DNA of 64,000 nucleotides, taken from Methanobacteriota archaeon (GTDB taxonomy: Archaea > Halobacteriota > Methanomicrobia > Methanomicrobiales > Methanoculleaceae). The stretch spans positions 570,025-634,024 of the forward strand of contig JAENYE010000001.1 in NCBI GenBank assembly GCA_016841955.1. The letters are read 5' to 3'. Both the position numbers and the translations under genes were made by a program. Numbering within the stretch: the first letter of the stretch is position 1; each line of letters opens with the position of its first letter. Shown one piece after another: positions 56,012-64,000 of this stretch. The notes under the pieces were generated by a model that did not search any database, had not been told where the DNA came from, and saw nothing but the letters and a program-made list of their open reading frames with translations.

Positions 56012-57661
56012 TCACTCTCCGGCCTCTGCCACCCGGATTGCCTCCATGAGCGACTCCCAGACGACCGGCGTCGCGACGAAGATGTTCCCGTGACCGATGA
56101 CCGCCGCCGCCCCGGTCCCTTCGAGGCCTGTAAGAAGCCGGGGGTCGACCTCGGCGAGGATGAGCCGGTTCCCCCCGGTCGCGACCTGCCGGGCGTAGTG
56201 CTCCAGCATCCTGAAGAGCCCGGTCCCGGCCTCGACCCTCCCCCGGAGGGCGAGGATCACGACGGCGCCCTCTGCCCCCTCCGGGGACGGGAGCGACCGC
56301 TCGATCGCCCGGAGGGTGGCGAAGTAGACGCTGCCGGAGATCGAGAGCACGGTGAGGCGGCCGCCCGGGAGCCGGTCGGGCGCCGGCTCTTCCCGTAACA
56401 TCCCCCCTCCCGCCGGGACGAGGCGGACCACGGTCGCCTCTCGGGTGGAGGTGACCAGGTAGATGGCAAGCGAGAGGAAGACGCCGACGTAGATGCTGTA
56501 CTGGAGCGGGATGACCTGGGTGGAGGCGAAGGTGGCGACCATCGCCCAGCGCCCGGAGCGGGAGTACTTCCAGATGCAGGCGATCTCGCGGGGCCGGTTC
56601 ATGAGTTCGGCCCCGATGAGAATCAGGATGCCGGCGAGGGCCGGGAGCGGGATCAGTTCCGCGAGCGGTCCCGCGAGGACGACGACCACCGCGACGAGGG
56701 CGCCCGAGATGAGGTTCGCTGCCCTGGTCTCTGCCCCCGCGGCGACGTTGAGCGCCGTCGCGGAGAGCGACCCGCTCGCCGGTGCGCACTGGAGGAAACT
56801 GCAGAGGATGTTCGTGATCCCCTGTCCCGAGAAGTCCCGGTTCACGTCGGCGATGGTGCCGTCGCGCTCCGGGTTCGTCTCCGTGATCCCGACCGTCATC
56901 ACGAGCCCGATGATGGCGAGGGCGAGCGCCGGGACGAGGAGGCCGGGCGCGAGGGCGAGGTCGGGGGCGGCAGGGACCGGGAGGCCGGCGGGGATGGCGG
57001 CGATATCGCCGACGAGCGCGACCTCCGGGAATACGGCCGGAACGAGGAGGGTTGCGATAATGACCGGGACTGCGAGTGCGACGGAACGAAGGTGCGGCAC
57101 CCGCCTGAAGGCGAGGACGAGGGCGATGGTGAGGAAGCCGACCGCGAGCGCCTGCGGCTGGATTTCGCCCGCGTGGAAAAGGAGGTCGGGCACGGCGAGG
57201 ATCCGGATCGCTTCTCTCGGGAGTTCGTAGCCGGTGAGGTTCCCGAGCTGCCCGAGGACGATGAGGAGCGCTGCTCCCGTGACGAACCCGGTGAGGACGG
57301 CGTTCGAGACGAACCGTGTCAGGCTGCCCGCCCGAACGAGCCCGAACCCGAGCTGGAAGAGCCCGACGAGGAGTGTCAGGACAAAGAGTGTGGTCGGGAC
57401 GTCGGCCTCCGGGACCGGGACGAGGACCGAGTAGATCGAGACCGCGAGGACGTTTGAGAGCATCACCTTGAGGTAGGAGGAGCCGGTGACGAGCGCCCCG
57501 ATCGCCGTCGCGAACGCGGCGGTATAGAGGCCGTAAAGCGGGTTGATCCCGGCGACGAGGGCGAACCCCATCACCTGCGGGATGCCGACGAGGGCGGTGG
57601 TCGCCCCGGCGACCAGGTCGGCCGGAAGGCTCCTCCTCCTGTTCGGCTCACCGGCGGGCAT
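56012..57661 (-). CDS. SulP-family anion transporter with C-terminal STAS domain
   Basis: 549 residues: about 11-12 membrane helices typical of SulP (GATTALVGIPQVMGFALVAG, GLYTAAFATAIGALVTGSS, PASGSLSATALNVAAGAETR), then a cytosolic STAS domain (LTVLSISGSVYFATLRAIER, VVILALRGRVEAGTGLFRML). SulP carriers move sulfate, bicarbonate or related anions. In an autotrophic methanogen, bicarbonate or sulfate are both reasonable; sequence alone does not decide. Confidence 0.9.
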   Translation of the reverse strand: MPAGEPNRRRSLPADLVAGATTALVGIPQVMGFALVAGINPLYGLYTAAFATAIGALVTGSSYLKVMLSNVLAVSIYSVLVPVPEADVPTTLFVLTLLVGLFQLGFGLVRAGSLTRFVSNAVLTGFVTGAALLIVLGQLGNLTGYELPREAIRILAVPDLLFHAGEIQPQALAVGFLTIALVLAFRRVPHLRSVALAVPVIIATLLVPAVFPEVALVGDIAAIPAGLPVPAAPDLALAPGLLVPALALAIIGLVMTVGITETNPERDGTIADVNRDFSGQGITNILCSFLQCAPASGSLSATALNVAAGAETRAANLISGALVAVVVVLAGPLAELIPLPALAGILILIGAELMNRPREIACIWKYSRSGRWAMVATFASTQVIPLQYSIYVGVFLSLAIYLVTSTREATVVRLVPAGGGMLREEPAPDRLPGGRLTVLSISGSVYFATLRAIERSLPSPEGAEGAVVILALRGRVEAGTGLFRMLEHYARQVATGGNRLILAEVDPRLLTGLEGTGAAAVIGHGNIFVATPVVWESLMEAIRVAEAGE

Positions 57662-57881
57662 GCTCCGTGAGGGTGCGGAGCGTGGAATATAATGGTTACC
57701 CCGGCCGGTACAGCGCCCGGTCGAACTCTCTGAGTGCGGGCACTGTGGTCCAGCTGGCTATGGTGCCGCCCTGAATAGGCGACATTAACTAGACCACCAC
57801 ATTCCGGGAGCACCTCGCCCTGCCGCATCAGATGCTTTAATGTATTTTTACTCATATGCGTATTAATTGAGGTGATACAAC

Positions 57882-58082
57882 ATGCCAGGATTTGATGGAA
57901 CCGGTCCGGCTGGCCGCGGCCCGATGACGGGCGGCCGCCGGGGCCGGTGCGTCCTGCCCGGGACGCCGGCGGCGGAAGACGAATCTTCCGCACCGGTGCT
58001 TCGCGGCATCGGCCGGGGCGGTATCCCGTGGGGATGCGGTCGCGGCTTTGGCCGCGGCGGCCGGGCACGCGGCCGGTGGTAA
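57882..58082 (+). CDS. DUF5320-type small Gly/Arg-rich protein
   Basis: 66 residues opening MPGFDGTGPAGRGPMTGGRR, the hallmark of DUF5320 proteins, ending in a Gly/Arg-rich tail (GGIPWGCGRGFGRGGRARGR). These genes are usually found beside NifX/NifB-type iron-molybdenum cofactor proteins and DUF134 regulators; here DUF134 follows after 65 bp and a NifX-type gene begins at the window end. GAGGTGAT precedes the ATG by five bases. Confidence 0.82.
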   Translation: MPGFDGTGPAGRGPMTGGRRGRCVLPGTPAAEDESSAPVLRGIGRGGIPWGCGRGFGRGGRARGRW

Positions 58083-58147
58083 CCGCCGTCGCGGAGCGAA
58101 GGCACTATCTGCATGTGGGACTGAGCTCTTCTCCAGAGATGCTACCC

Positions 58148-58534
58148 ATGAACGAGAGAGAGCCCGGCGAGGGGCGCGGCCGCCGTGGGCGGGGCCGCCC
58201 CCGGGTCCGCCGGATAATCGGGGGCCAGGGGACGTTCCGCTGTTTCGGCCCCCTCTGCGGGAGACCCGACGAGTTCGTTGTCATCCTCCCCGAGGAGATG
58301 GAGACCCTGCGGCTCGTCGACCTCCAGGGACTCGAACAGGAAGAGGCCGCCCTCGCCCTCGGCGTCTCCAGAAAGACCCTCTGGCGCGACCTCCACGAGG
58401 CGCGGGCGAAGGTCGCCGACGCCCTGGTGCACGGGAAGACGATCCGGCTCGTCGGGTGCGGCCGCCGGCCCCAAGAGGGGTGTCCCGAGGACGAGGGTAA
58501 CTCCGCCGCCGGTGCCGATCCTTCGCCCCGGTGA
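58148..58534 (+). CDS. DUF134 family HTH protein
   Basis: 128 residues. After an Arg/Gly-rich start (EGRGRRGRGRPRVRRIIGG) come the DUF134 marks: RCFGPLCGRPDEFVVILPEE, a sigma-70 region 4-like HTH EAALALGVSRKTLWRDLHEA and a tail GKTIRLVGCG. Such proteins are presumed DNA-binding regulators of the neighbouring cofactor genes. The start at 58148 fits the domain; longer in-frame sequence upstream overlaps DUF5320 and is rejected. Confidence 0.85.
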   Translation: MNEREPGEGRGRRGRGRPRVRRIIGGQGTFRCFGPLCGRPDEFVVILPEEMETLRLVDLQGLEQEEAALALGVSRKTLWRDLHEARAKVADALVHGKTIRLVGCGRRPQEGCPEDEGNSAAGADPSPR

Positions 58535-58588
58535 GGAGACAACCCCTGCAGGGCATCCGCTCTGCACAGTTTTCGAAGAAAACGGAAG

Positions 58589-58663
58589 TGGGCCCGGAGG
58601 GATTCGAACCCACGACCGCCCGGTTATGAGCCGGGCGCTCTGACCGGACTAAGCTACGGGCCC
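58589..58663 (-). tRNA. tRNA with CAU anticodon (tRNA-Ile2 more likely than elongator tRNA-Met)
   Basis: 75 nt: acceptor GGGCCCG/CGGGCCC plus A73, D-arm GCTT...GAGC, anticodon stem CCCGG-CTCATAA-CCGGG with anticodon CAT, and T-arm GTGGG-TTCGAAT-CCCTC with one T-T mismatch. The GGGCCC acceptor resembles archaeal Ile2 tRNAs, whose C34 is modified to agmatidine, more than elongator Met. CCA is not encoded. A minus-strand TATA (TTTATATGCA, 58742-58751) lies upstream of a short leader. Confidence 0.9.
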
Positions 58664-58789
58664 TGATACAAACGCTTAGGTGCCACCGATCCGGGAACAG
58701 CGCAAATTCCTGCCCCTCCCAGGATCGTCGATGACCCCGGTGCATATAAATGTCTCCCTTGGACGATAAATACGTTGTGCGCGCCGCCC

Positions 58790-60136
58790 TTACACCTCCC
58801 TTGCCGCCGGGTCGGCGTCCCGGATGACCGAAAGGACCTCCCGCTTCTTCTCGTCGAGAAGGCTCCCCGTATCCGCCTCGAGGTTCAGCCGCACCACCGG
58901 CTCGGTGTGGGAGCGCCGGATGTTGAACCACCAGGCGGGATAGGTCGCCGTCAGCCCGTCCAGGCGGTCGAGGTCCGCGTCCCGGTAGCGCGCCGCGAGC
59001 ACCGCGAGCACCGCCGAGGGATCGCTCACCCGGAGGTTGATCTCCCCGGTCGAGGGGTAACGGTCCAGCGGCCGGACGAGTTCGGAGAGCGGCCGGCCGC
59101 TCGCGGCGATGAGGTTCGCGATATAGACCATCGTCAGAAGCCCGTTGTCGACAAAGCCCATGTCGCGGTAGTAGTAGTGCCCGGAGAGCTCCCCGGCGAA
59201 TATGGCGTCCTCCTCGCGCATCAGGGCCTTGATGAAGGCGTGGCCCACCCGGGACCGGACCCCCCGCCCTCCGGCCCGGGCGATCGCTTCCACGACGGCC
59301 CGGCTCGACCGGAGGTCGTAGAGAACGGCCGCCCCCGGGTTTTCCTCAAGCAGGAACGCCGCGATGAGCCCGGTCACCAGGTCCTCCCGCACCCGCTCCC
59401 CGCGCTCGTCGATGAACCCGCACCGGTCGCCGTCGCCGTCGAACGCGACCCCCATGTCCGCCCCCTCCGCGACGACCCGGTCCTGCAATTCCCGGGTGGT
59501 TTCGGGGTCGAGGGGGTTCGCGTGGTGGTGGGGGAACCGGCCGTCGGGCTCGAGATACATCGCCACCAGCCGCCACGCCGGGACCCGGGAGAAGAGACGG
59601 GGCACCTCCGGCCCGGCCATCCCGTTCCCCGCGTCCACGACGACCGTGAGCGGTTTCGGCGCCCGGACGAACCCGGCCACCCTCCCGATGTAGGCATCGC
59701 ACATATCGACCCTGCGGCAGGTCCCGGCAGCGCGGGCTACCGGCTCCTCCCCGACCCTCGTCTCAAGGAGCGGCAGGTCCCGGTCGCCGGAGAGAGGGAT
59801 GGCGTTTTCCCGGGCAAGTTTGAACCCGTTCATCTCCCCGGGGAGATGGGAGGCCGTCACCATCGCCCCGCCGTCGAACCCCCCGGCGATGACGGCGTAG
59901 TTGAGGAGGGGCGTGCTCGCCATTCCGATATCGGCGACGTCCGCCCCGGCTTCAACCGCCCCCTCTATAAACGCACGGGCGAGCGGGACCGACGAAAGAC
60001 GCATGTCCCGCCCGACGACGACCCTCTCCGCCGCAAGGAGCGCGACGAAGGCGTTCCCGATCCTCTGCGCCGTCGCTTCATTGAGTTCGTCCGGGTAGCG
60101 CCCCCGGATGTCGTAGGCCCGGAAGATCCCGGCCAT
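58790..60136 (-). CDS. Phosphomannomutase/phosphoglucomutase
   Basis: 448 residues of the alpha-D-phosphohexomutase family: start FRAYDIRGRYPDEL, active-site serine loop TASHLPGEMNGFK (the usual N-P is L-P), metal loop FDGDGDRCGF, sugar loop GELSGHYYYRD, and phosphate loop RRSHTEPVVRLNLE. It interconverts hexose 6- and 1-phosphates for glycogen and nucleotide sugars. The stop of the cysteine desulfurase gene is directly adjacent, so the lon-like, desulfurase and mutase genes read as one operon. Confidence 0.92.
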   Translation of the reverse strand: MAGIFRAYDIRGRYPDELNEATAQRIGNAFVALLAAERVVVGRDMRLSSVPLARAFIEGAVEAGADVADIGMASTPLLNYAVIAGGFDGGAMVTASHLPGEMNGFKLARENAIPLSGDRDLPLLETRVGEEPVARAAGTCRRVDMCDAYIGRVAGFVRAPKPLTVVVDAGNGMAGPEVPRLFSRVPAWRLVAMYLEPDGRFPHHHANPLDPETTRELQDRVVAEGADMGVAFDGDGDRCGFIDERGERVREDLVTGLIAAFLLEENPGAAVLYDLRSSRAVVEAIARAGGRGVRSRVGHAFIKALMREEDAIFAGELSGHYYYRDMGFVDNGLLTMVYIANLIAASGRPLSELVRPLDRYPSTGEINLRVSDPSAVLAVLAARYRDADLDRLDGLTATYPAWWFNIRRSHTEPVVRLNLEADTGSLLDEKKREVLSVIRDADPAAREV

Positions 60137-61321
60137 TCACGTCTCCCCCCGGAGCGGCGACATCGCCCGCAGACGCTCGATAACCCCGGGGAGGATGTCG
60201 AGGACGTAGTCGACGTCGGCGTCGGTGTTTCCGGGCCCGAGGGTGAGCCTGAGCGAACCGTGGGCATGCTCGGGCGGAAGGCCGCACGAGGTGAGGACAT
60301 GCGAAGGCTCGAGCGTTGCCGAGGTGCAGGCGCTCCCCGTGGATGCGGCGACCCCGAGGGCGTCGAGCAGGAGGAGGATCGACTCCCCCTCGACGTGGCG
60401 GAACGCGATGTTCACGTTGTTCGGGAGCCTTTCTGTCGGGTGGCCGTTCAGCCGGGTATCCGGGATCGTCTCCAGGACCCCCCGGATTAGCCGGTCCCGC
60501 ATCGCGGCAATCCGGGCGGCCTTCCCGGGGATATCGGCGGTCGCGAGTTCGATCGCCCGCCCGAGCCCCACGATCCCGGGAACGTTCTCGGTCCCGGCCC
60601 GCCGGCCCCGCTCCTGCGCCCCGCCGTCCATGAACGTCCCGACCCGGGTCCCACGCCGGACGTAGAGCGCCCCCGTCCCCTTCGGGCCGCCGAACTTGTG
60701 GGCCGAGAGCGCGAGAAGGTCGGCCCCCATATCGTCCACGTCCACCGGAAAGGCCCCTATCGCCTGGACGGCGTCGGAATGAAATGGGATCTTGTGGTCG
60801 TGTGCGATCTCCGCGATCGCCCGGACCGGCTGGATCGTCCCGATCTCGTTGTTCGCGGCCATCACCGAGACAAGGACGGTCCTGTCGGCGATGGCCTCCT
60901 CGACCCTCTCCGGTTCCACGCGGCCGAACTCGTCCACGGGCAGGTAGGTGACCCGGTAGCCCTGCTTCTCGAGGGCCCGGCAGGGGTGGAGGACGGCGTG
61001 GTGCTCGATCGCGGAGGTGACGATACGGTCGCCCAACTTCCGGTTCGCCGCCGCCGTCCCCTTGACCGCCCAGTTGTCGGCCTCCGTCCCCCCGGAGGTG
61101 AAGAAGACCTCTTCGGGGCTCGCGCCGATCGCCGCCGCCACGCGTCCCCGGGCTTCCTCCACCGCTTCCTCAGCCTCGCGGGCGAGCGCGTAGAGCGAGG
61201 AGGGGTTCCCGAACCGCTCCGAGAAGTAGGGGAGCATCGCCTCGACGACCTCGGGCCGCACCGGCGTCGTCGCCGCATGGTCCATGTAGACCGACCGTTT
61301 CGCTCGCTCCATCCCGGTCAC
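60137..61321 (-). CDS. Cysteine desulfurase (NifS/IscS type)
   Basis: 394 residues, a PLP enzyme that takes sulfur from cysteine for Fe-S clusters or tRNA thiolation. Seen: YMDHAATTPVRPEV, SGGTEADNWAV, NEIGTIQPV, SDAVQAIG, the PLP lysine in ALSAHKFGGPKGTGALY, and the catalytic cysteine loop STGSACTSATLEPSHVL. GTG 61321 overlaps the preceding stop (GTGA); ATG 61312 is an equally good start. No IscU-like scaffold gene is nearby. Confidence 0.93.
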   Translation of the reverse strand: MTGMERAKRSVYMDHAATTPVRPEVVEAMLPYFSERFGNPSSLYALAREAEEAVEEARGRVAAAIGASPEEVFFTSGGTEADNWAVKGTAAANRKLGDRIVTSAIEHHAVLHPCRALEKQGYRVTYLPVDEFGRVEPERVEEAIADRTVLVSVMAANNEIGTIQPVRAIAEIAHDHKIPFHSDAVQAIGAFPVDVDDMGADLLALSAHKFGGPKGTGALYVRRGTRVGTFMDGGAQERGRRAGTENVPGIVGLGRAIELATADIPGKAARIAAMRDRLIRGVLETIPDTRLNGHPTERLPNNVNIAFRHVEGESILLLLDALGVAASTGSACTSATLEPSHVLTSCGLPPEHAHGSLRLTLGPGNTDADVDYVLDILPGVIERLRAMSPLRGET

Positions 61322-63714
61322 TTCGTCATCGTCGGCTGGAACCCGCGCATCGTCTCGGCCATCTCCCGGAGCCGCCGGTCCACTAGGAAGTTCACGGTCC
61401 CTTCCTCGTAGGTCCCGTCCTCCCGCCGGGTGCCCGCCGGGACGCCCGTGAGGATCTCGATCCCCTCGTCGATCGTCCGGACCGGGTAGATCCGGAACTT
61501 CCCGGCTTTCGCGGCCTCGACGAGCTCTTCCTTGAGCATCAGGTTCTGGACGTTGCTTGCCGGGATCAGCGCCCCCTGGTTCCCGTTGAGCCCTTTGGCC
61601 TTGCAGACCTCAAAGAACCCCTCCAGTTTCTCGTTCACGCCGCCGATCGCCTGGACCTCGCCCTTCTGGTTCACCGATCCCGTGACGGCGAGGTACTGTT
61701 TTAAGGGGAGGCCCGAGAGCGCCGAGAGAAGGGCGTAGAGCTCGGTACTCGACGCGGAATCGCCCTCGATCCCCTCGTAGCTCTGCTCGAAGACAAGCCG
61801 GGCCGAGAGGGAGAGGGGCTTGTCTCCCGCGTAGTTGTTGTTGAGGTAGCCGTTGATGATCAGGACGCCCTTGGTGTGGATCGGCCCTCCGAGGGCCGCT
61901 TCCCGCTCGATATCCACGATCCCCTCGCGGCCGACCCCGATGCTCGCGGTCACCTTCGACGGCCGGCCGAAGGCGAAGTCCCCGAGCCCGATGACCGAGA
62001 GGCCGTTCACCTGGCCGACCTTCTCCCCCTCGGTCTCGATGAGGAAGATTCCCCGCCGGATATACTCCTCGATCTTCTCCTGGATCAGGTTCGAGCGGTA
62101 GACCTTCTCCTCGATCGCCTTCGTGACGTGCTTTTTCTCGATGAGCTCCGCCCCGTCCCCCGCGGCGTAGAAGTTCGCCTCCCGGATGAGGTCCGCGACG
62201 GCGGCGAACCGGGTCGAGAGTTTCTCCTTGTCCGCGGCGAGTCTCGAACCATACTCGATCACCCGGGCGATCGCCTCCCGGTCCAGGTGCCGGAGTTTCT
62301 CCTCCCTGACGAGTGTGCACATGAAGTCGGCGTATTTCCCGGCGTTCTCGTCGCTCCTCTCCATCACGGTGTCGAAGTCGGCCTTGACCTTGAAGAGCTC
62401 CTTGAAGTCGGTGTCCATCTGGTAGAGGAGCTGGTAGAGCATCGGGGTCCCGATGAGGGCCACCTTGATGTCGAGGGAGATGGGCTCGGGCTTGATGGTC
62501 TTTGCCGTGATGAACCCCATCCGCTCTCCCGGCTCCTCGATGACGGCTTCTCCGGTCTTTAAGGCCGTCTTGAGCCCGTCCCAGGAGAGAGGGGCGCGCA
62601 GGAGGTCTTCGACGCCGAGGATGAGGTAGCCGCCGTTGGCCTTGTGCAGCGAGCCCGGCCGGATCATCGTGAAGTCGGTCGTGAAGATCCCGAACTGGAC
62701 CTCTTTTTCGATCTTCCCGAGGAGGTTCTGGAAGGTGGGGTTCTGCTCGAAGATTACCGGGGCGCCTGCCGTGCCGGCGTTGTCCACGATGACGTTCACC
62801 TCATACTTCCGGAACGGGAGCTCCCGGATGAAGGCCTGGAACTGGGGCGGGGCGCCCGGCTGCTCGGGGACCCCGAGAAAGGCCTGGAGGTTCTCGAGGA
62901 TGTCGTTCTGGACGGCGTCGATGTAGGCCGGGACCTCCGGGACGTCGGCATACTTCTCCTTGAGTTCGGCGACGAGGTTGCCTATCGCGTAGAGTGCGAT
63001 GTCGTGGTTCACGTTCTTGACCGCCTCCGCCCCCCGCCGCTCGATGTCCTGCACCTGCCGGAGCGTGCTCCGGAGTTCGGCGTTGAGGGCGTCCCGTCGC
63101 CGCTGGACCTCCGCCCGCACTTCATCGGGGAGGTTGATGAACTCCTCCTCGGGGACCGGCCTCCCGTTGATGACCGGGATGGTCAGGAGGCCGATGGGGC
63201 TCATCTGGATGACGAAGCCCGCCTCCTGGGCGCGCTGGTTGATCCGGGCAATGAGGTCGGTCCTGCTCCCCTGGAGCGACTGGAGGGTCTCGTCCCGCCG
63301 TTTGGCGTACTCCTCGCTCTCGAACGCCCGTGGGAGCGCCTGCCGGGCCTCCTCGATGAACCGCTTCACATGCTCCCTGAACCGGGGCCCCCTCCCTGCC
63401 GGGAGGGCGATGGCGTTGGGCTCGTACTGGTTCTCGAAGTTGTGGACGTAAACCCAGTCGCTCGCCCGGGATTTGGTCTTCGCGAGTTCGTCGAGGAAAC
63501 TCCGGACGGCCCTCATCCGCCCGGTGCCCTGGGCTCCCGCGGTGTAGACGTTGAACCCGGACTCCCCGATCTCGAGGCCGAACCGCAACGCCCGCAGGGC
63601 CCGCTCCTGGCCGATGATCTCTTCCAGCGGCCGCATCTCCCCGGTGCTGGCACACTCTACTTTTCCCGGCTCGTAGACGTTCCGGTACTCTCCGATATCC
63701 AAAGGCTGAACCAT
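61318..63714 (-). CDS. Lon-family protease with degenerate ATPase site (LonC-like)
   Basis: About 798 residues. The C-terminal Lon protease domain is intact: catalytic serine in EGDSASSTELYALLSALSG and lysine in GGVNEKLEGFFEV. The AAA part has a P-loop TAGAQGTGRMRAV with Arg/Met instead of G-K-T/S, and the Walker B-like GGYLILGVEDLL lacks the D-E pair, so ATP hydrolysis is doubtful, as described for LonC. A long coiled insertion (about 150-280) separates the parts. ATG 63714 has GGTGAG just upstream; GTG 63726 is possible. No transmembrane segments, unlike archaeal LonB. Confidence 0.85.
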   Translation of the reverse strand: MVQPLDIGEYRNVYEPGKVECASTGEMRPLEEIIGQERALRALRFGLEIGESGFNVYTAGAQGTGRMRAVRSFLDELAKTKSRASDWVYVHNFENQYEPNAIALPAGRGPRFREHVKRFIEEARQALPRAFESEEYAKRRDETLQSLQGSRTDLIARINQRAQEAGFVIQMSPIGLLTIPVINGRPVPEEEFINLPDEVRAEVQRRRDALNAELRSTLRQVQDIERRGAEAVKNVNHDIALYAIGNLVAELKEKYADVPEVPAYIDAVQNDILENLQAFLGVPEQPGAPPQFQAFIRELPFRKYEVNVIVDNAGTAGAPVIFEQNPTFQNLLGKIEKEVQFGIFTTDFTMIRPGSLHKANGGYLILGVEDLLRAPLSWDGLKTALKTGEAVIEEPGERMGFITAKTIKPEPISLDIKVALIGTPMLYQLLYQMDTDFKELFKVKADFDTVMERSDENAGKYADFMCTLVREEKLRHLDREAIARVIEYGSRLAADKEKLSTRFAAVADLIREANFYAAGDGAELIEKKHVTKAIEEKVYRSNLIQEKIEEYIRRGIFLIETEGEKVGQVNGLSVIGLGDFAFGRPSKVTASIGVGREGIVDIEREAALGGPIHTKGVLIINGYLNNNYAGDKPLSLSARLVFEQSYEGIEGDSASSTELYALLSALSGLPLKQYLAVTGSVNQKGEVQAIGGVNEKLEGFFEVCKAKGLNGNQGALIPASNVQNLMLKEELVEAAKAGKFRIYPVRTIDEGIEILTGVPAGTRREDGTYEEGTVNFLVDRRLREMAETMRGFQPTMTK

Positions 63715-63835
63715 CAGTCTCACCACAGTTGCTGCAACTACACCGCAGGATGTCGCTCGCCCTAAAAAAGGTTCCCCGTTCCGGCACCGGATGGTACGAT
63801 AGGTGGTTTTAATTTATTTCGCGCATATGTGTAGT

Positions 63836-63877
63836 ATGTTTGGATGCGGTTCCGCACGGGGCCGCAAGGATCGGTGA
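63836..63877 (+). CDS. Possible 13-residue leader peptide before the NifX-type gene
   Basis: ATG 63836 opens MFGCGSARGRKDR and stops 4 bp before the next ATG. The Phe-Gly-Cys-Gly start recalls the Gly/Arg-rich DUF5320 style. A TATA element TTAATTTATT (63811-63820) lies at the right distance. It may be translated and coupled to the following gene, or be chance. Confidence 0.35.
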   Translation: MFGCGSARGRKDR

Positions 63878-63881
63878 AATT

Positions 63882-64000
63882 ATGAGGATAGCGATTGCAC
63901 AGGACGGAAACCGGGTATCCGAACATTTCGGGCACTGTGAAGGGTATGCAATATTTGACGTTGAGGAGTCGATCATCTACCGGAGGGACGACCTCCCGAG
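63882..64000 (+). CDS. NifX/NifB-type iron-molybdenum cofactor-binding protein, N-terminal part
   Basis: The first ~40 codons, cut by the window end: MRIAIAQDGNRVSEHFGHCE followed by GYAIFDVEE. The S-E-H-F-G-H-C-E motif is the hallmark of the dinitrogenase iron-molybdenum cofactor superfamily in its stand-alone form. In methanogens these small proteins occur with DUF5320 and DUF134 genes, which are present 5 kb upstream. Role in Fe-S or Mo-Fe cluster handling rather than nitrogen fixation is likely. Confidence 0.85.
   Translation, partial: MRIAIAQDGNRVSEHFGHCEGYAIFDVEESIIYRRDDLP

Overview
The window looks like a GC-rich (roughly 60-65 %) chromosome segment of a methanogenic archaeon of the order Methanomicrobiales, most likely Methanoculleus or a close relative. 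The clues are an archaeal 7S SRP RNA, archaeal EF-1beta, Tsr3, a coenzyme F390 synthetase-type ligase, a methanofuran-pathway kinase (MfnE-like), DUF3821-type surface proteins, TATA-box promoters with many leaderless starts, and GTGA/ATGA stop-start overlaps. The taxon is an inference; no rRNA is present.

Layout. 0-5 kb: start of feoB with feoA behind a perfect 16-bp palindromic metalloregulator-type site, a ROK sugar kinase, a dual-specificity phosphatase, an internally deleted IMPACT/YigZ remnant, and a two-gene ABC exporter. 5-14 kb: glycogen phosphorylase, a transglutaminase-like pair, lipoproteins, a methyltransferase, a Cache-domain lipoprotein and a DUF72 protein. 14-19 kb: larC with a large unknown protein, tsr3, and a fused thiouracil-desulfurase-like/nucleoside deoxyribosyltransferase gene. 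19-27 kb: a bacterial-style RsbV/RsbU/RsbW partner-switching cassette, an HTH-PAS regulator, LemA with DUF2207, and a second STAS protein with a HEAT-repeat partner. 27-40 kb: cell-surface proteins, a DASS anion transporter, the F390 synthetase-like ligase, an MBL/kinase-like fusion, glutaredoxin with an FTR-rubredoxin fusion, an NCS1 permease with an apparent frameshift, two small HTH regulators, and a phospholipase D-like surface protein. 39.5-43 kb is the housekeeping core: mfnE-like kinase, Zn-ribbon protein, EF-1beta, malate dehydrogenase, SRP RNA and a methyltransferase.

43-55 kb is accessory in character. It has a pentameric ligand-gated ion channel with a large N-terminal extension, AI-2E family transporters, a TMEM175-like channel, and a molybdopterin oxidoreductase with a small haem-type membrane anchor. 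It also holds a graveyard of broken genes: a sulfatase/DUF1254 chimera, a cardiolipin synthase tail, a bile-acid-symporter family gene reading through into its neighbour, and a DUF1269 gene frameshifted by a 14-bp tandem duplication. 55-64 kb: SulP transporter, DUF5320 and DUF134 genes, a CAU tRNA, phosphomannomutase, cysteine desulfurase, a Lon-like protease with a degenerate ATP site, and the start of a NifX/NifB-type cofactor protein.

Two kinds of palindromic DNA recur. One is a family of four hairpins built from the heptamer CGCGAAG, all lying beyond gene 3' ends. The other is a set of compact palindromes that sit in or at the ends of reading frames (larC tail, TudS-like gene). No CRISPR array, rRNA operon, transposase or replication origin was seen.
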